45,573 bases of DNA, from the NCBI GenBank assembly GCA_964594045.1, contig CAZQKR010000033.1, positions 1-45,573 on the forward strand, in the 5' to 3' direction. The stretch is from UBA2365 sp964594045 (lineage in GTDB: Bacteria > Bacteroidota > Bacteroidia > Chitinophagales > Saprospiraceae). Numbering within the stretch: position 1 is the stretch's first letter; every line of letters starts with the position of its first letter. Shown one piece after another: positions 1 to 7,398 of this stretch. Under the pieces are notes generated by a model. The model ran no database searches, was not told the DNA's origin, and saw only the letters and a program-made list of their open reading frames with translations. The position numbers and the translations under genes are program-made.

Positions 1-145
1 AAAAATTTATTTTATTTATCAAAATATTCTGACTGCGAAAGGTCAGTTATTAAATTTAAATGCCGGAAAATTAAATACCGGAATGCATGTAGTGAACCTG
101 GTCTCTGGCAAAGAGTCTGTTTCATTTAAATTAATAAAAAATTAA
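1..145 (+). CDS. C-terminal end of a T9SS-secreted protein (partial)
   Basis: The reading frame entering from the left edge is open from base 2 and stops with TAA at 143-145, giving 47 residues. It contains QLLNLNAGKLNTGMHVVNL and ends in KLIKN. This is the usual last beta-strand part of a type IX secretion (Por) sorting domain: a GQLL-type turn, a (L/M)xxGxYxVxL-like strand, then a basic end. The protein is therefore probably exported and attached to or released from the cell surface; its functional part lies outside the window. The lipase-like gene starts 21 bp downstream on the same strand, so the two may be co-transcribed. The call rests on a short C-terminus and could be wrong about the subfamily. 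Confidence 0.7.
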   Translation, partial: KIYFIYQNILTAKGQLLNLNAGKLNTGMHVVNLVSGKESVSFKLIKN

Positions 146-166
146 TCACCTGAAAAATTTAAAACA

Positions 167-1927
167 ATGAAAAATATTAAATTAGCTTTAGCAATAATAT
201 TAACTATTTTATTCGGGCATCTGACCGCCCAAAATACAGTAACACAACATGAAACTGGTTCGTGTGTGGATCAGACAGATTTAACAATTCTGAATGTGGA
301 AGAAATTATCCAAATATTTGATCCTCCGGTAAAGGAAATCAGAGGAAATTATACACCTCTATCGGATATGGATCCCGAGGTATTCAAAAATGTATTTTTT
401 GTACATGGTTTGGGAGGGCATTCTGCTTCCTGGGCACCGGCAACAAGGCATGTTGCAACTACTTATAAAGCTTTAACACCTGAAATCAACTATAGGCAGG
501 AAGTTACAATTCCGCAGGCTGCAACCTGGTTGAATCTTGATTTTGGAGAAGCGAACAATTCTCTTGAAGAAGATTATCCGGATTCAAAAGGAGAAGAAAG
601 TATTTTTATTGGCCACAGCATGGGCGGCATCGTAGGTCGCCAAATGGATTATGACGTGGTTAATAATAACTTTAAGAAAAGATTTAATGCCATGGCAACT
701 TTCGGTTCACCCCACCAGGGAGCAAAAATTATTGAAACTTTGCAGAATGGTGAAGTAGAAGAGTATTTTAAGCGGGGTTGTGAAGTTTTGAGTGATGCTG
801 GCATCTCCAAAATTGAAGCAGACTTAGATCTTCAACTGAAAGGAATTATGGGAATGCTCTTCAACAAAAGGATCATGAACCTTGAGAAAACTATGTTTGG
901 ATACTTGGAGGACTACGCAAAAAACTATCTGTGTGATAAACTTGTGGAAATAGGATTTCAATCAATGGCTGCGGACATTGCACCTCCTATAGGCGCAGCT
1001 TTGAATCCGAATTCAGAACTGATTTCAACATTAGGTTCGCACAAAATTGACATAGACAATGTTGCATTTTATGGGATCGAAAAAGGAACTTATGAAGAAG
1101 CGGAGGGCGAAGGAGTGGATGGTTATGCTGCATTGCGGCAATTACATTCGTTAAACAAGATGTCAACAGCGACTGATTTTGGGGGTGAAAATGAGGATGA
1201 TTCCTACATCACCGATTATATCAATTTAAAGAATTTTCTGTTTTCACAGGTTAGTTATTATTCCGGGCCACCTAGCTATAACTATACGTTGGTAATATGG
1301 CCATGGTCAAACCCTTTGGATCCGGATCATGAAAATAATGCTGAGTGTATTTCATTAGGAGGAACTCCTGTAACAATATCTCTTGTTCCACCAATTCCTC
1401 CACTGCCACCAATTTTCCCTACAAATCCAACATTTCTCTCTTCTGTATGGATGATGAGATGTGATCTGCCTGGTGATGCAGCTACAAGTTCTTCATATAG
1501 TAAAGCTTACCAATTCGTCAGTGATTTTGACAAGGAATACAGAATATTATTCGGACATTTGGAAGTTGAATATCAGACAGTAGGTCAGCGCCCTGTTTGT
1601 AAGTGCTATCATGTGAACGGTGATTTGGTAGATATGGATGATGTGCCATGCAGTGAATCTGAATCTTATCTAAATTTCATGTATAATTCGAATATCCATT
1701 GTGAAGATGAATTCGAACCGGTATATGACTACATTGAATACCTCCATCCAGGCGATTGTGTAGTGGTTGAGACCTCTGCAAGTAATTTCCCGGGAGTAAG
1801 AAATACCAGGAAATTAAAAGACAATAATCACCAGCAAATGAGAAATAGTCGAGAGACAAAAGAGTATTTTAGGAAATTGTTTGAAGGTAAAGAATACGGA
1901 TCGGGATTTAAACTAAATATTAAATAA
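167..1927 (+). CDS. Secreted alpha/beta-hydrolase, lipase-like (PGAP1/triacylglycerol lipase type)
   Basis: 586 residues. A signal peptide (residues 1-22, ending LTAQ) is followed by an alpha/beta-hydrolase core. Residues 77-84 (FFVHGLGG) form the oxyanion-hole HGxGG. GHSMGG at 149-154 is the nucleophile elbow with Ser151, and TFGSPHQG follows about 30 residues later, as in lipases that act on acyl esters. The catalytic Asp and His cannot be placed with confidence. The second half is not recognised: it has a polyproline stretch near residues 407-418 (PPIPPLPPIFP) and several Cys residues, and no T9SS tail is seen. Export to periplasm or surface is inferred from the signal peptide; the substrate is unknown. 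Codon use is AT-rich, as in the next gene and unlike genes from 4050 on. It starts 21 bp after the T9SS fragment. Confidence 0.75.
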   Translation: MKNIKLALAIILTILFGHLTAQNTVTQHETGSCVDQTDLTILNVEEIIQIFDPPVKEIRGNYTPLSDMDPEVFKNVFFVHGLGGHSASWAPATRHVATTYKALTPEINYRQEVTIPQAATWLNLDFGEANNSLEEDYPDSKGEESIFIGHSMGGIVGRQMDYDVVNNNFKKRFNAMATFGSPHQGAKIIETLQNGEVEEYFKRGCEVLSDAGISKIEADLDLQLKGIMGMLFNKRIMNLEKTMFGYLEDYAKNYLCDKLVEIGFQSMAADIAPPIGAALNPNSELISTLGSHKIDIDNVAFYGIEKGTYEEAEGEGVDGYAALRQLHSLNKMSTATDFGGENEDDSYITDYINLKNFLFSQVSYYSGPPSYNYTLVIWPWSNPLDPDHENNAECISLGGTPVTISLVPPIPPLPPIFPTNPTFLSSVWMMRCDLPGDAATSSSYSKAYQFVSDFDKEYRILFGHLEVEYQTVGQRPVCKCYHVNGDLVDMDDVPCSESESYLNFMYNSNIHCEDEFEPVYDYIEYLHPGDCVVVETSASNFPGVRNTRKLKDNNHQQMRNSRETKEYFRKLFEGKEYGSGFKLNIK

Positions 1928-2034
1928 GTTTCTGTTTTGGATATTATGGATTAACTTATTACATATGACTGAAATGAATTCAGTGCTCTTGATCATGATA
2001 ATTCATTAATTTTATGTTAATAAAATATCAGATA

Positions 2035-2064
2035 TTTGCTTAATTCTACAATATTCTAAATCTG
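2035..2064 (+). promoter_or_regulatory. Candidate Bacteroidota promoter for the propeller lipoprotein
   Basis: TTTG at 2035-2038, an 18-nt spacer, then TAAATCTG at 2057-2064, one mismatch from TAnnTTTG. The start codon at 2101 lies about 30 nt after the expected transcription start. Read by eye only. Confidence 0.4.
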
Positions 2065-2100
2065 TACAGAAAAAGATTAATAATCTAAAAAAGCAAATCC

Positions 2101-3333
2101 ATGAAAATTATTGCTTATTTACCTTTTCTTGTGATATTTATATTGTTATTTAATATCAATTGTGGTTGTACAGTTGATCCACCAGTTGATCCTGGTGATA
2201 CAACTAAGACGGATTCCCTCCCTTACGAAATAATCTGGCAAACACCTCAGAACATTACTGATTCTTCTGGAAGCTATTCCCCACATTTTACACCGGTCAT
2301 TATTGGAGATTTGGTTTTCAGTGCGAATAATGTGTATGCTGATTTTTTAAACGATAAGGATATTGATACCATCACCGCCTATGATATTCATACAGGTGAA
2401 ATCATATGGAAATGGTCTGATTTTCAATCTTCACAAAAGTATGTATCTCAAAATGCAATAAGTGACAATATCGTTTTTATAACAACCGGAAAAGAAGTTG
2501 TCGGTATTGATGCATTGACTGGCAACACCTTAATACGAAGAATTTCAAATAAAGGTGAGAAAAGGATCTCTGTTTCTCAAGATATCCTTTTTCATTGCGA
2601 TCTTGACTTTGATGAAAAAGGAACTGATATTTTTTACTTTGACAAAGTCAATAATCAATGGAAAAAAGCGATCAGAATTGAGGAAACAGGTAATTTACGA
2701 ATTCAAGCATATCCTCCAACAGTTGAAATTAGGTCAGATGGAGACTCATTGCTTTATTTTCAAAAAAGGTTTTATCGAAGTGAACCCTATCTTACAGGTT
2801 CAGCACTTTATTGTTACAATTTATCGAAAAAATTGATTGTCTGGAACACGATCGTGGATTCTTTGGTTTCTAACATTAATAATGCCCCTTTTGTCGATGC
2901 AGATAGGATATATTTCTGCAGTGCAAAAACAGTTCATTGTTTTGATAAGTTTACCGGAGCTAGGATTTGGAGGACTCATTTCCCAAATACTAACTTTCTG
3001 GCTGCCAATTACCTGAAGACAGAGGATAAGATCGTTATCGGATCGGATAATGGAGAAAGAATAGGAGTCCGGAAAAGCGATGGAAAAGTAGTTTATAATA
3101 TCAAATCATATGCAAGCAGCTTCTGGAGGTTGAATCAATATAAAAATTGGTTGCTCAATGTTGACAAACAGCTTGAAGTATATGACATTAACACTGGGGA
3201 AAAGAAGTTTTTTCTCAACACCCGCCACAAAAAAGGCTACTTCAACACCGGTGTCGCCATCGACGAGTCCACCGGCCTGTTCTACCTGCCTGACGGGTAC
3301 AATATGATGTGCATCAAAGTGAAAGGATTGTAG
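2101..3333 (+). CDS. PQQ-like beta-propeller (WD40-like) exported protein, probable lipoprotein
   Basis: 410 residues. The hydrophobic N-terminus (LPFLVIFILLFNINC) ends in a Cys, so a lipoprotein anchor is plausible although the residues before Cys are not a textbook lipobox. The rest carries repeated propeller blades of the type YDxxTGExxWxW: ITAYDIHTGEIIWKW near 98-112, VGIDALTGNTL, YCYNLSKKLIVW, VHCFDKFTGARIW, LEVYDINTGEKKF. This matches PQQ-binding-like or BamB-like propellers, which mostly act as scaffolds or binding proteins; no enzyme activity is evident. The last ~40 codons (from about 3215) are strikingly GC-rich while the rest is AT-rich, which suggests a mosaic gene. A hairpin terminator follows at 3370. 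Confidence 0.7.
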   Translation: MKIIAYLPFLVIFILLFNINCGCTVDPPVDPGDTTKTDSLPYEIIWQTPQNITDSSGSYSPHFTPVIIGDLVFSANNVYADFLNDKDIDTITAYDIHTGEIIWKWSDFQSSQKYVSQNAISDNIVFITTGKEVVGIDALTGNTLIRRISNKGEKRISVSQDILFHCDLDFDEKGTDIFYFDKVNNQWKKAIRIEETGNLRIQAYPPTVEIRSDGDSLLYFQKRFYRSEPYLTGSALYCYNLSKKLIVWNTIVDSLVSNINNAPFVDADRIYFCSAKTVHCFDKFTGARIWRTHFPNTNFLAANYLKTEDKIVIGSDNGERIGVRKSDGKVVYNIKSYASSFWRLNQYKNWLLNVDKQLEVYDINTGEKKFFLNTRHKKGYFNTGVAIDESTGLFYLPDGYNMMCIKVKGL

Positions 3334-3369
3334 AAAAAAGTACGCATAATGGGTTAATGGGTTATCGAA

Positions 3370-3400
3370 GCCTCCTGCCAGCGCGGGAGGCTTTTTATTT
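3370..3400 (+). terminator. Rho-independent terminator after the propeller gene
   Basis: GCCTCC (3370-3375) pairs with GGAGGC (3386-3391) around a 10-nt GC-rich loop and is followed by TTTTTATTT. It lies 37 bp after the stop codon at 3333. Confidence 0.75.
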
Positions 3401-4049
3401 CCAAAGTTGATGGGAAAACTTCCGGTCCGGACGGTCCTGATCCTGTACCCAACCGGGATCAGGATATGGCATAACTGTGGTGAATAAAATATAGTTGCGA
3501 TTGTTTTGTTGGTGAAAAACACCAACAATGCGGAACGACTGCTCCCCAAAGCTTTTTCCCGCAGGTCTCCCGGATGAACGCAGAAAATACCTCAGGAGCA
3601 GGAAACAGATCAGCGAAAATCTGCGGGACTGCTGGAAATTCCAGTTTACTATTTGAACATCAGATCCTTGAATAAGCAGGCATTCAGATCCATTGCTGAT
3701 CAGCCACGGCTACATGGTACTGATATGTATATGCAAATGATTCGCATTTGCCTTTCTTGTTTCAGCTGATGCTCCGGCGTATTTTTTCACGGACAGGATG
3801 GCCAGGGTACATTTTCCTGATCACGGTTTGTTGCCAGCAGGGTAGTGGAACGGAGGCAGCACCGGCCTGTGCGATACATCATCCATTTTTCATAAGAAAT
3901 GAGGAAAATTGACGTTTGTGTATTTAATTAGGCATTTTTTTAGAAATTTGCGCAAATTTGGATGTATACAGGCTATGACCCTGCGCATCCGGCTGAATTC
4001 CGGAACATATTGATCCGGACCGGCATTTAAAACAATATCGTCCCGCATC
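3401..4049. other. Gene-free stretch with hairpins and a 16-bp palindrome
   Basis: I see no convincing gene here; reading frames on both strands lack recognisable protein features. It contains a 9-bp perfect stem (TCCTGATCC 3435-3443 with GGATCAGGA 3456-3464, 12-nt loop, no T-run). It also contains the palindrome AAATTTGCGCAAATTT (3944-3959) about 90 bp before the OstA-like gene. Confidence 0.5.
3944..3959. promoter_or_regulatory. 16-bp perfect palindrome upstream of the OstA-like gene
   Basis: AAATTTGCGCAAATTT reads identically on both strands and lies 91 bp before the ATG at 4050. It could bind a dimeric regulator. No clear TAnnTTTG box was found nearby, so its relation to a promoter is unproven. 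Confidence 0.35.
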
Positions 4050-6014
4050 ATGCGACAAAGCTTCATCCCGGTACTCATCATTTTGTTGTCTCTGTTCGCA
4101 GAGATCAGGTCGGGCTTTGCGCAGGACCTGCGGGGAAGTACGACGCTGATCGTCGAAAACACGGACCACATCCTGGTGGAAAAGGCGGACAGCATTTACA
4201 TCAAATACCTCAACGGCAACATCAAGATGTTCCATGCAGGCAACTACTTCTATGCCGACACCGCCGTCATCCGCGAAAATGATTTCAAGGCTTTCGGAAA
4301 TATCGTCATCCTCCATGAAGACGGGACCACGGTGTTCTGTGATACCATTTATTATTACGGTGACTCGCTGCAATCCAGCCTGACCGGAAGGGTACTGTTG
4401 AGGAAGGAAAACAAGACCCTGCGCACCAGGGTCCTGGATTACGACGTGGGAGAAAAGATCGGCAGATATACTTCTGGAGCTCAGCTCAGCCAGGATTCCA
4501 GCGTCCTGAAGTCGCTCAAAGGGACTTATTTTGTCAACCAGGACCTGTTACAGTTCAGACATCACGTATCCATCATCGATTCTTCCTTTATGCTCAGGAC
4601 AGATTCTCTGGATTTCAACACCAAAACAGAAGTTGCCGTGTTCCTCAGTCCGACTTTCATCGTTCAGGACAGCTCAAGCATCTATTGCGAACGGGGTTTT
4701 TACGATATCGCCAATAAAAAGGCATCATTTGAGCAAAATCCGCTCTACCGGGAAAAAGATGTCACCGCAAAGGGTAACCAGATCCTGTTTGAGGATGCCG
4801 CGAAATCCTATACGCTCGCAGGCAATGCTTTTTATCAGGATAAAGATCAGGAAGCTGTTGCCGATACCATCATCTATTTTTCAGATCAGGAAAAGACCAT
4901 ACTGACCGGCAATGTCCATGTCAAAGGCAGGCACAATACCGTAACCGGTCAGTATGTGGAGTATTTCAACGAAAGCGGTGAGTTCATCTCCAAAGGACGC
5001 GGCACCATCACTGAAAATGAGATCCGCGTGAGTGCAGACAACTTTGACATTAAAGAGGGTGAATTCAGCAGCCAGGCTTCGGGCAATGTGGAGTTGATCG
5101 ATACGGTTGCCAAAATGGAACTATATTCCGAGTACATTTCTTCCGCTGATGACAACAGGGTTTTCAAGGCTTATAGTGACAGTCTTTCCCGCCCTTTGAT
5201 GAAAAAACTGATGGATACAGACACCTTGTATATGTCCTCAGACACCCTTTTTTCTTTTGAAAAAACAGTGGAGCAGGATACATTTCAGTTTTTGAATGCT
5301 TATCATAAGGTGGAGATATACCATCCCGATTTTTCAGCCATCTGCGACTCACTGCATTTTGACGGGCAGGATTCTGTATTTACCCTGACGGTCAATCCGG
5401 TCATGTGGAGGGATTCAACTCAGTTCAGCGCCGATACCATCAGGATCCGGCTGAGGAATGAAAAGATCAGTGAGATGCGTTTGTACGGCAATTCCCTGAT
5501 CATAGAGGCCGAAAATGAAGGTCTTTACAATCAGATCGCCGGTAAAAACATGACGGCTTACTTTGAAAATGACAGTTTGCGCAATATGGAGATCAGCGGG
5601 AATGCACAATCGCTTTATTACATGAAGGACGATCAGGAACGGTATTCGGGTGCCATCCTGACGAGTTGCAGCCGGATTTCCTTCGTGTTCAGGGATGATG
5701 ACATCAGGGATATCAAATATTTTGAAAAGCCGGAATCCAAAATGACACCGATGGCCAAAGAAGTGGAGAATCCCGGGAAACTCACAGGCTTCAACTGGCA
5801 GATTGACCGGAAACCGCTGAATGTGAACTGGCTGATGAATCAATGGGGTGAACAGCGCAGGGTCCAGGTGCAAAGTCTCTGGCCTGCGTCTCCGGAAGAT
5901 CCAGTCACCGGAGAGGAAATGCCGGAACAGGCTGATCCTTCCGAAAATACAGTGCCGGCGCAGGAAGATGATATCAAAACACCAACTAACATGATCAATC
6001 ATGAAGGCAAATAG
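4050..6014 (+). CDS. OstA-like (LptA/LptD N-domain type) envelope protein
   Basis: 654 residues. A signal peptide (residues 1-25, ending SGFAQ) precedes a long run of short beta-strand repeats typical of OstA/LptA folds: VVILHEDGTTVFCDTIYYYG, GNVHVKGRHNTVTGQYVEYF, repeated (S/T)ADTI and FxDSLHFD segments. OstA domains form the jellyroll bridge that shuttles lipopolysaccharide from the inner to the outer membrane. Bacteroidota commonly encode a long OstA-like protein separate from LptD, and lptD is present at 30730. The last ~60 residues are Pro/Glu-rich and probably disordered. Periplasmic location and an LPS-transport role are inferred from family knowledge. The end overlaps the start of the BatE-like gene by 14 bp, so translational coupling is likely. 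Confidence 0.75.
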   Translation: MRQSFIPVLIILLSLFAEIRSGFAQDLRGSTTLIVENTDHILVEKADSIYIKYLNGNIKMFHAGNYFYADTAVIRENDFKAFGNIVILHEDGTTVFCDTIYYYGDSLQSSLTGRVLLRKENKTLRTRVLDYDVGEKIGRYTSGAQLSQDSSVLKSLKGTYFVNQDLLQFRHHVSIIDSSFMLRTDSLDFNTKTEVAVFLSPTFIVQDSSSIYCERGFYDIANKKASFEQNPLYREKDVTAKGNQILFEDAAKSYTLAGNAFYQDKDQEAVADTIIYFSDQEKTILTGNVHVKGRHNTVTGQYVEYFNESGEFISKGRGTITENEIRVSADNFDIKEGEFSSQASGNVELIDTVAKMELYSEYISSADDNRVFKAYSDSLSRPLMKKLMDTDTLYMSSDTLFSFEKTVEQDTFQFLNAYHKVEIYHPDFSAICDSLHFDGQDSVFTLTVNPVMWRDSTQFSADTIRIRLRNEKISEMRLYGNSLIIEAENEGLYNQIAGKNMTAYFENDSLRNMEISGNAQSLYYMKDDQERYSGAILTSCSRISFVFRDDDIRDIKYFEKPESKMTPMAKEVENPGKLTGFNWQIDRKPLNVNWLMNQWGEQRRVQVQSLWPASPEDPVTGEEMPEQADPSENTVPAQEDDIKTPTNMINHEGK

Positions 6015-6762
6015 ATCTTTTTTTATCTGGATACTTTTTGTTTTTTTGACACCTTTTATTGCGAGCAGTACCGCGGAGCAGAAAATGGAACGGGCAAACG
6101 GGCTGATGCAGCAAAAATCGTATCAGGAGGCCATCGTGCAGTACCGTGAGCTTATCGCTGAAGGTAGTAAAGGTGTCAGCCTGTACAACAATCTTGGACT
6201 TGCCCTGTATCATACCGGGAATATTCCGGAATCAGTACTTTATTTTGAACGGGCACTGAAACTTGCTCCGGGAAACAGTGAAGTCCGCCACAACCTTGAA
6301 GTTGTCCGTTCAGCCATCGATCAGGATGTATATCCTCTGGAAAAGTTTTTCCTTCTGGAATGGTGGGAATCATTTTATCTCTCCATGCACCCGGATTTTT
6401 TTGCTGTGGTGACTCTTCTGCTGGTCTTTGTTTTTCTGCTGTCGATGTTCGTGCTGCTGTTCAGGTCCCGGACAAAACTGTTTAAACCTGCAAGGTGGGT
6501 CGCTGTGCTGGTCACCATCCTGATCATCGTTTTTTTTGCTGCAGCCATGAAAGGAACCAGGGTGATGAAATACGGTGATGCCAGGATACTGATGAAGGAT
6601 GCGGCTGCATTTGAAAGTCCGGATGATGGCAGCGGGCAATCCTATCAGCTTAAGGCAGGCTCCAAAGTCTGGCTGAAAGAGAGCCGGGATGGCTGGTTCA
6701 AACTGGAGCTGATCAACCGCGATACCTGCTGGGTGAGGGAGGTCAGCATGGAGAAGATCTGA
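6001..6762 (+). CDS. batE: BatE-like TPR/SH3 membrane protein
   Basis: 253 residues. Order of parts: N-terminal hydrophobic segment (about 6-22), TPR region (about 25-105, with YNNLGLALYHTGNIPESVLYFERALKLAP), two transmembrane helices (about 132-155 and 166-184), then an SH3-like domain (about 190-253, with AGSKVWLKESRDGWFKLEL and CWVREV). This order is that of BatE from the Bacteroidota Bat (aerotolerance) operon. The other bat genes (MoxR ATPase, batA, batB, batD) are not in this window, so this is an isolated copy and the symbol is by resemblance. It overlaps the upstream OstA-like gene by 14 bp; the ATG at 6001 starts inside that gene's last codons, suggesting coupled translation. Its biochemical role is not established. 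Confidence 0.65.
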   Translation: MKANRSFFIWILFVFLTPFIASSTAEQKMERANGLMQQKSYQEAIVQYRELIAEGSKGVSLYNNLGLALYHTGNIPESVLYFERALKLAPGNSEVRHNLEVVRSAIDQDVYPLEKFFLLEWWESFYLSMHPDFFAVVTLLLVFVFLLSMFVLLFRSRTKLFKPARWVAVLVTILIIVFFAAAMKGTRVMKYGDARILMKDAAAFESPDDGSGQSYQLKAGSKVWLKESRDGWFKLELINRDTCWVREVSMEKI

Positions 6763-7398
6763 CCGGGAGATCGGGGAAGATTTAGGTGGACAAGGGAAGT
6801 TTTCCTGAAGTCATCAGAGATCTGTCCGGCTCAAAATATCATAAGCTCATATCGTTCTGATCACCAGGTCGTCATTGCAGACTTGTCCTGACCTGTCCCT
6901 GCCGGGACATCAGCGTAGGGATCGGGCAAAGCAAGCATCCGGGACTGATCCGCATTCCTGTAGTCGGATAGTGAGGGGTCCCGGATCAAGTCCGGAATGA
7001 CATGTCAGGTCCGGGAAGACCGTTCATAACATGACAATTTGCGTTTTCTTATCCGGGAAATAATTTGTATGATCGTGGAAGGTTTCATTTTCAGCGATGG
7101 TGAACGAAGGACCGGGAATGCGTTATACTGACGTCATGATCCATCATGAGTCAGCATTATACCCGGGAGTGAGCAGACCGACAACCATTCAGGCTTCTGA
7201 TTTAATCACGGAAATGGCTGATTTCACGACTGACTCAATCAGGACATTTCATTTGATCCTCAATCTTTTGTGTTTTACGGTCACCAGCATGGCATTGTTC
7301 ATATCAGAGTTTTAGTCAATTACGGGTCAATAACTGCCATACATTTGTATGCGCTCCAACTTTTTACTACATTTGAATCCAAAATTCAACTGACCATT
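6763..7398. other. Gene-free stretch between batE-like gene and C25 protease gene
   Basis: No convincing gene. Bases 6880-7010 are GC-richer and contain small inverted repeats: CCGGA (6981-6985) pairs with TCCGG (6991-6995) inside the sequence TCCCGGATCAAGTCCGGAA. This resembles intergenic palindromic repeats that recur in some genomes, but recurrence here cannot be checked. A 72-codon ORF at 7097-7315 has no protein-like features. The -7 box of the next gene is at 7340. Confidence 0.45.
7340..7347 (+). promoter_or_regulatory. Candidate -7 box of the C25 protease gene
   Basis: TACATTTG matches TAnnTTTG exactly and lies 52 bp before the ATG at 7399. No good -33 box is seen at the standard distance. 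If used, it rules out the longer reading from the GTG at 7270. Confidence 0.4.

Noticed and set aside
3106..3549. 147-codon minus-strand ORF over the propeller's end
   Set aside because: It is antisense to an intact gene and its terminator and shows no protein features.
5415..6002. 195-codon minus-strand ORF over the OstA-like gene
   Set aside because: Antisense shadow; His/Phe/Ile-rich composition and no motif.
7097..7315. 72-codon ORF upstream of the C25 protease
   Set aside because: No protein-like features or promoter. It sits in a repeat-rich gap and overlaps the open frame upstream of the protease start.
7270..7398. Longer start (GTG at 7270) for the C25 protease
   Set aside because: The upstream segment has no signal peptide, the ATG at 7399 does, and a TAnnTTTG box lies at 7340.
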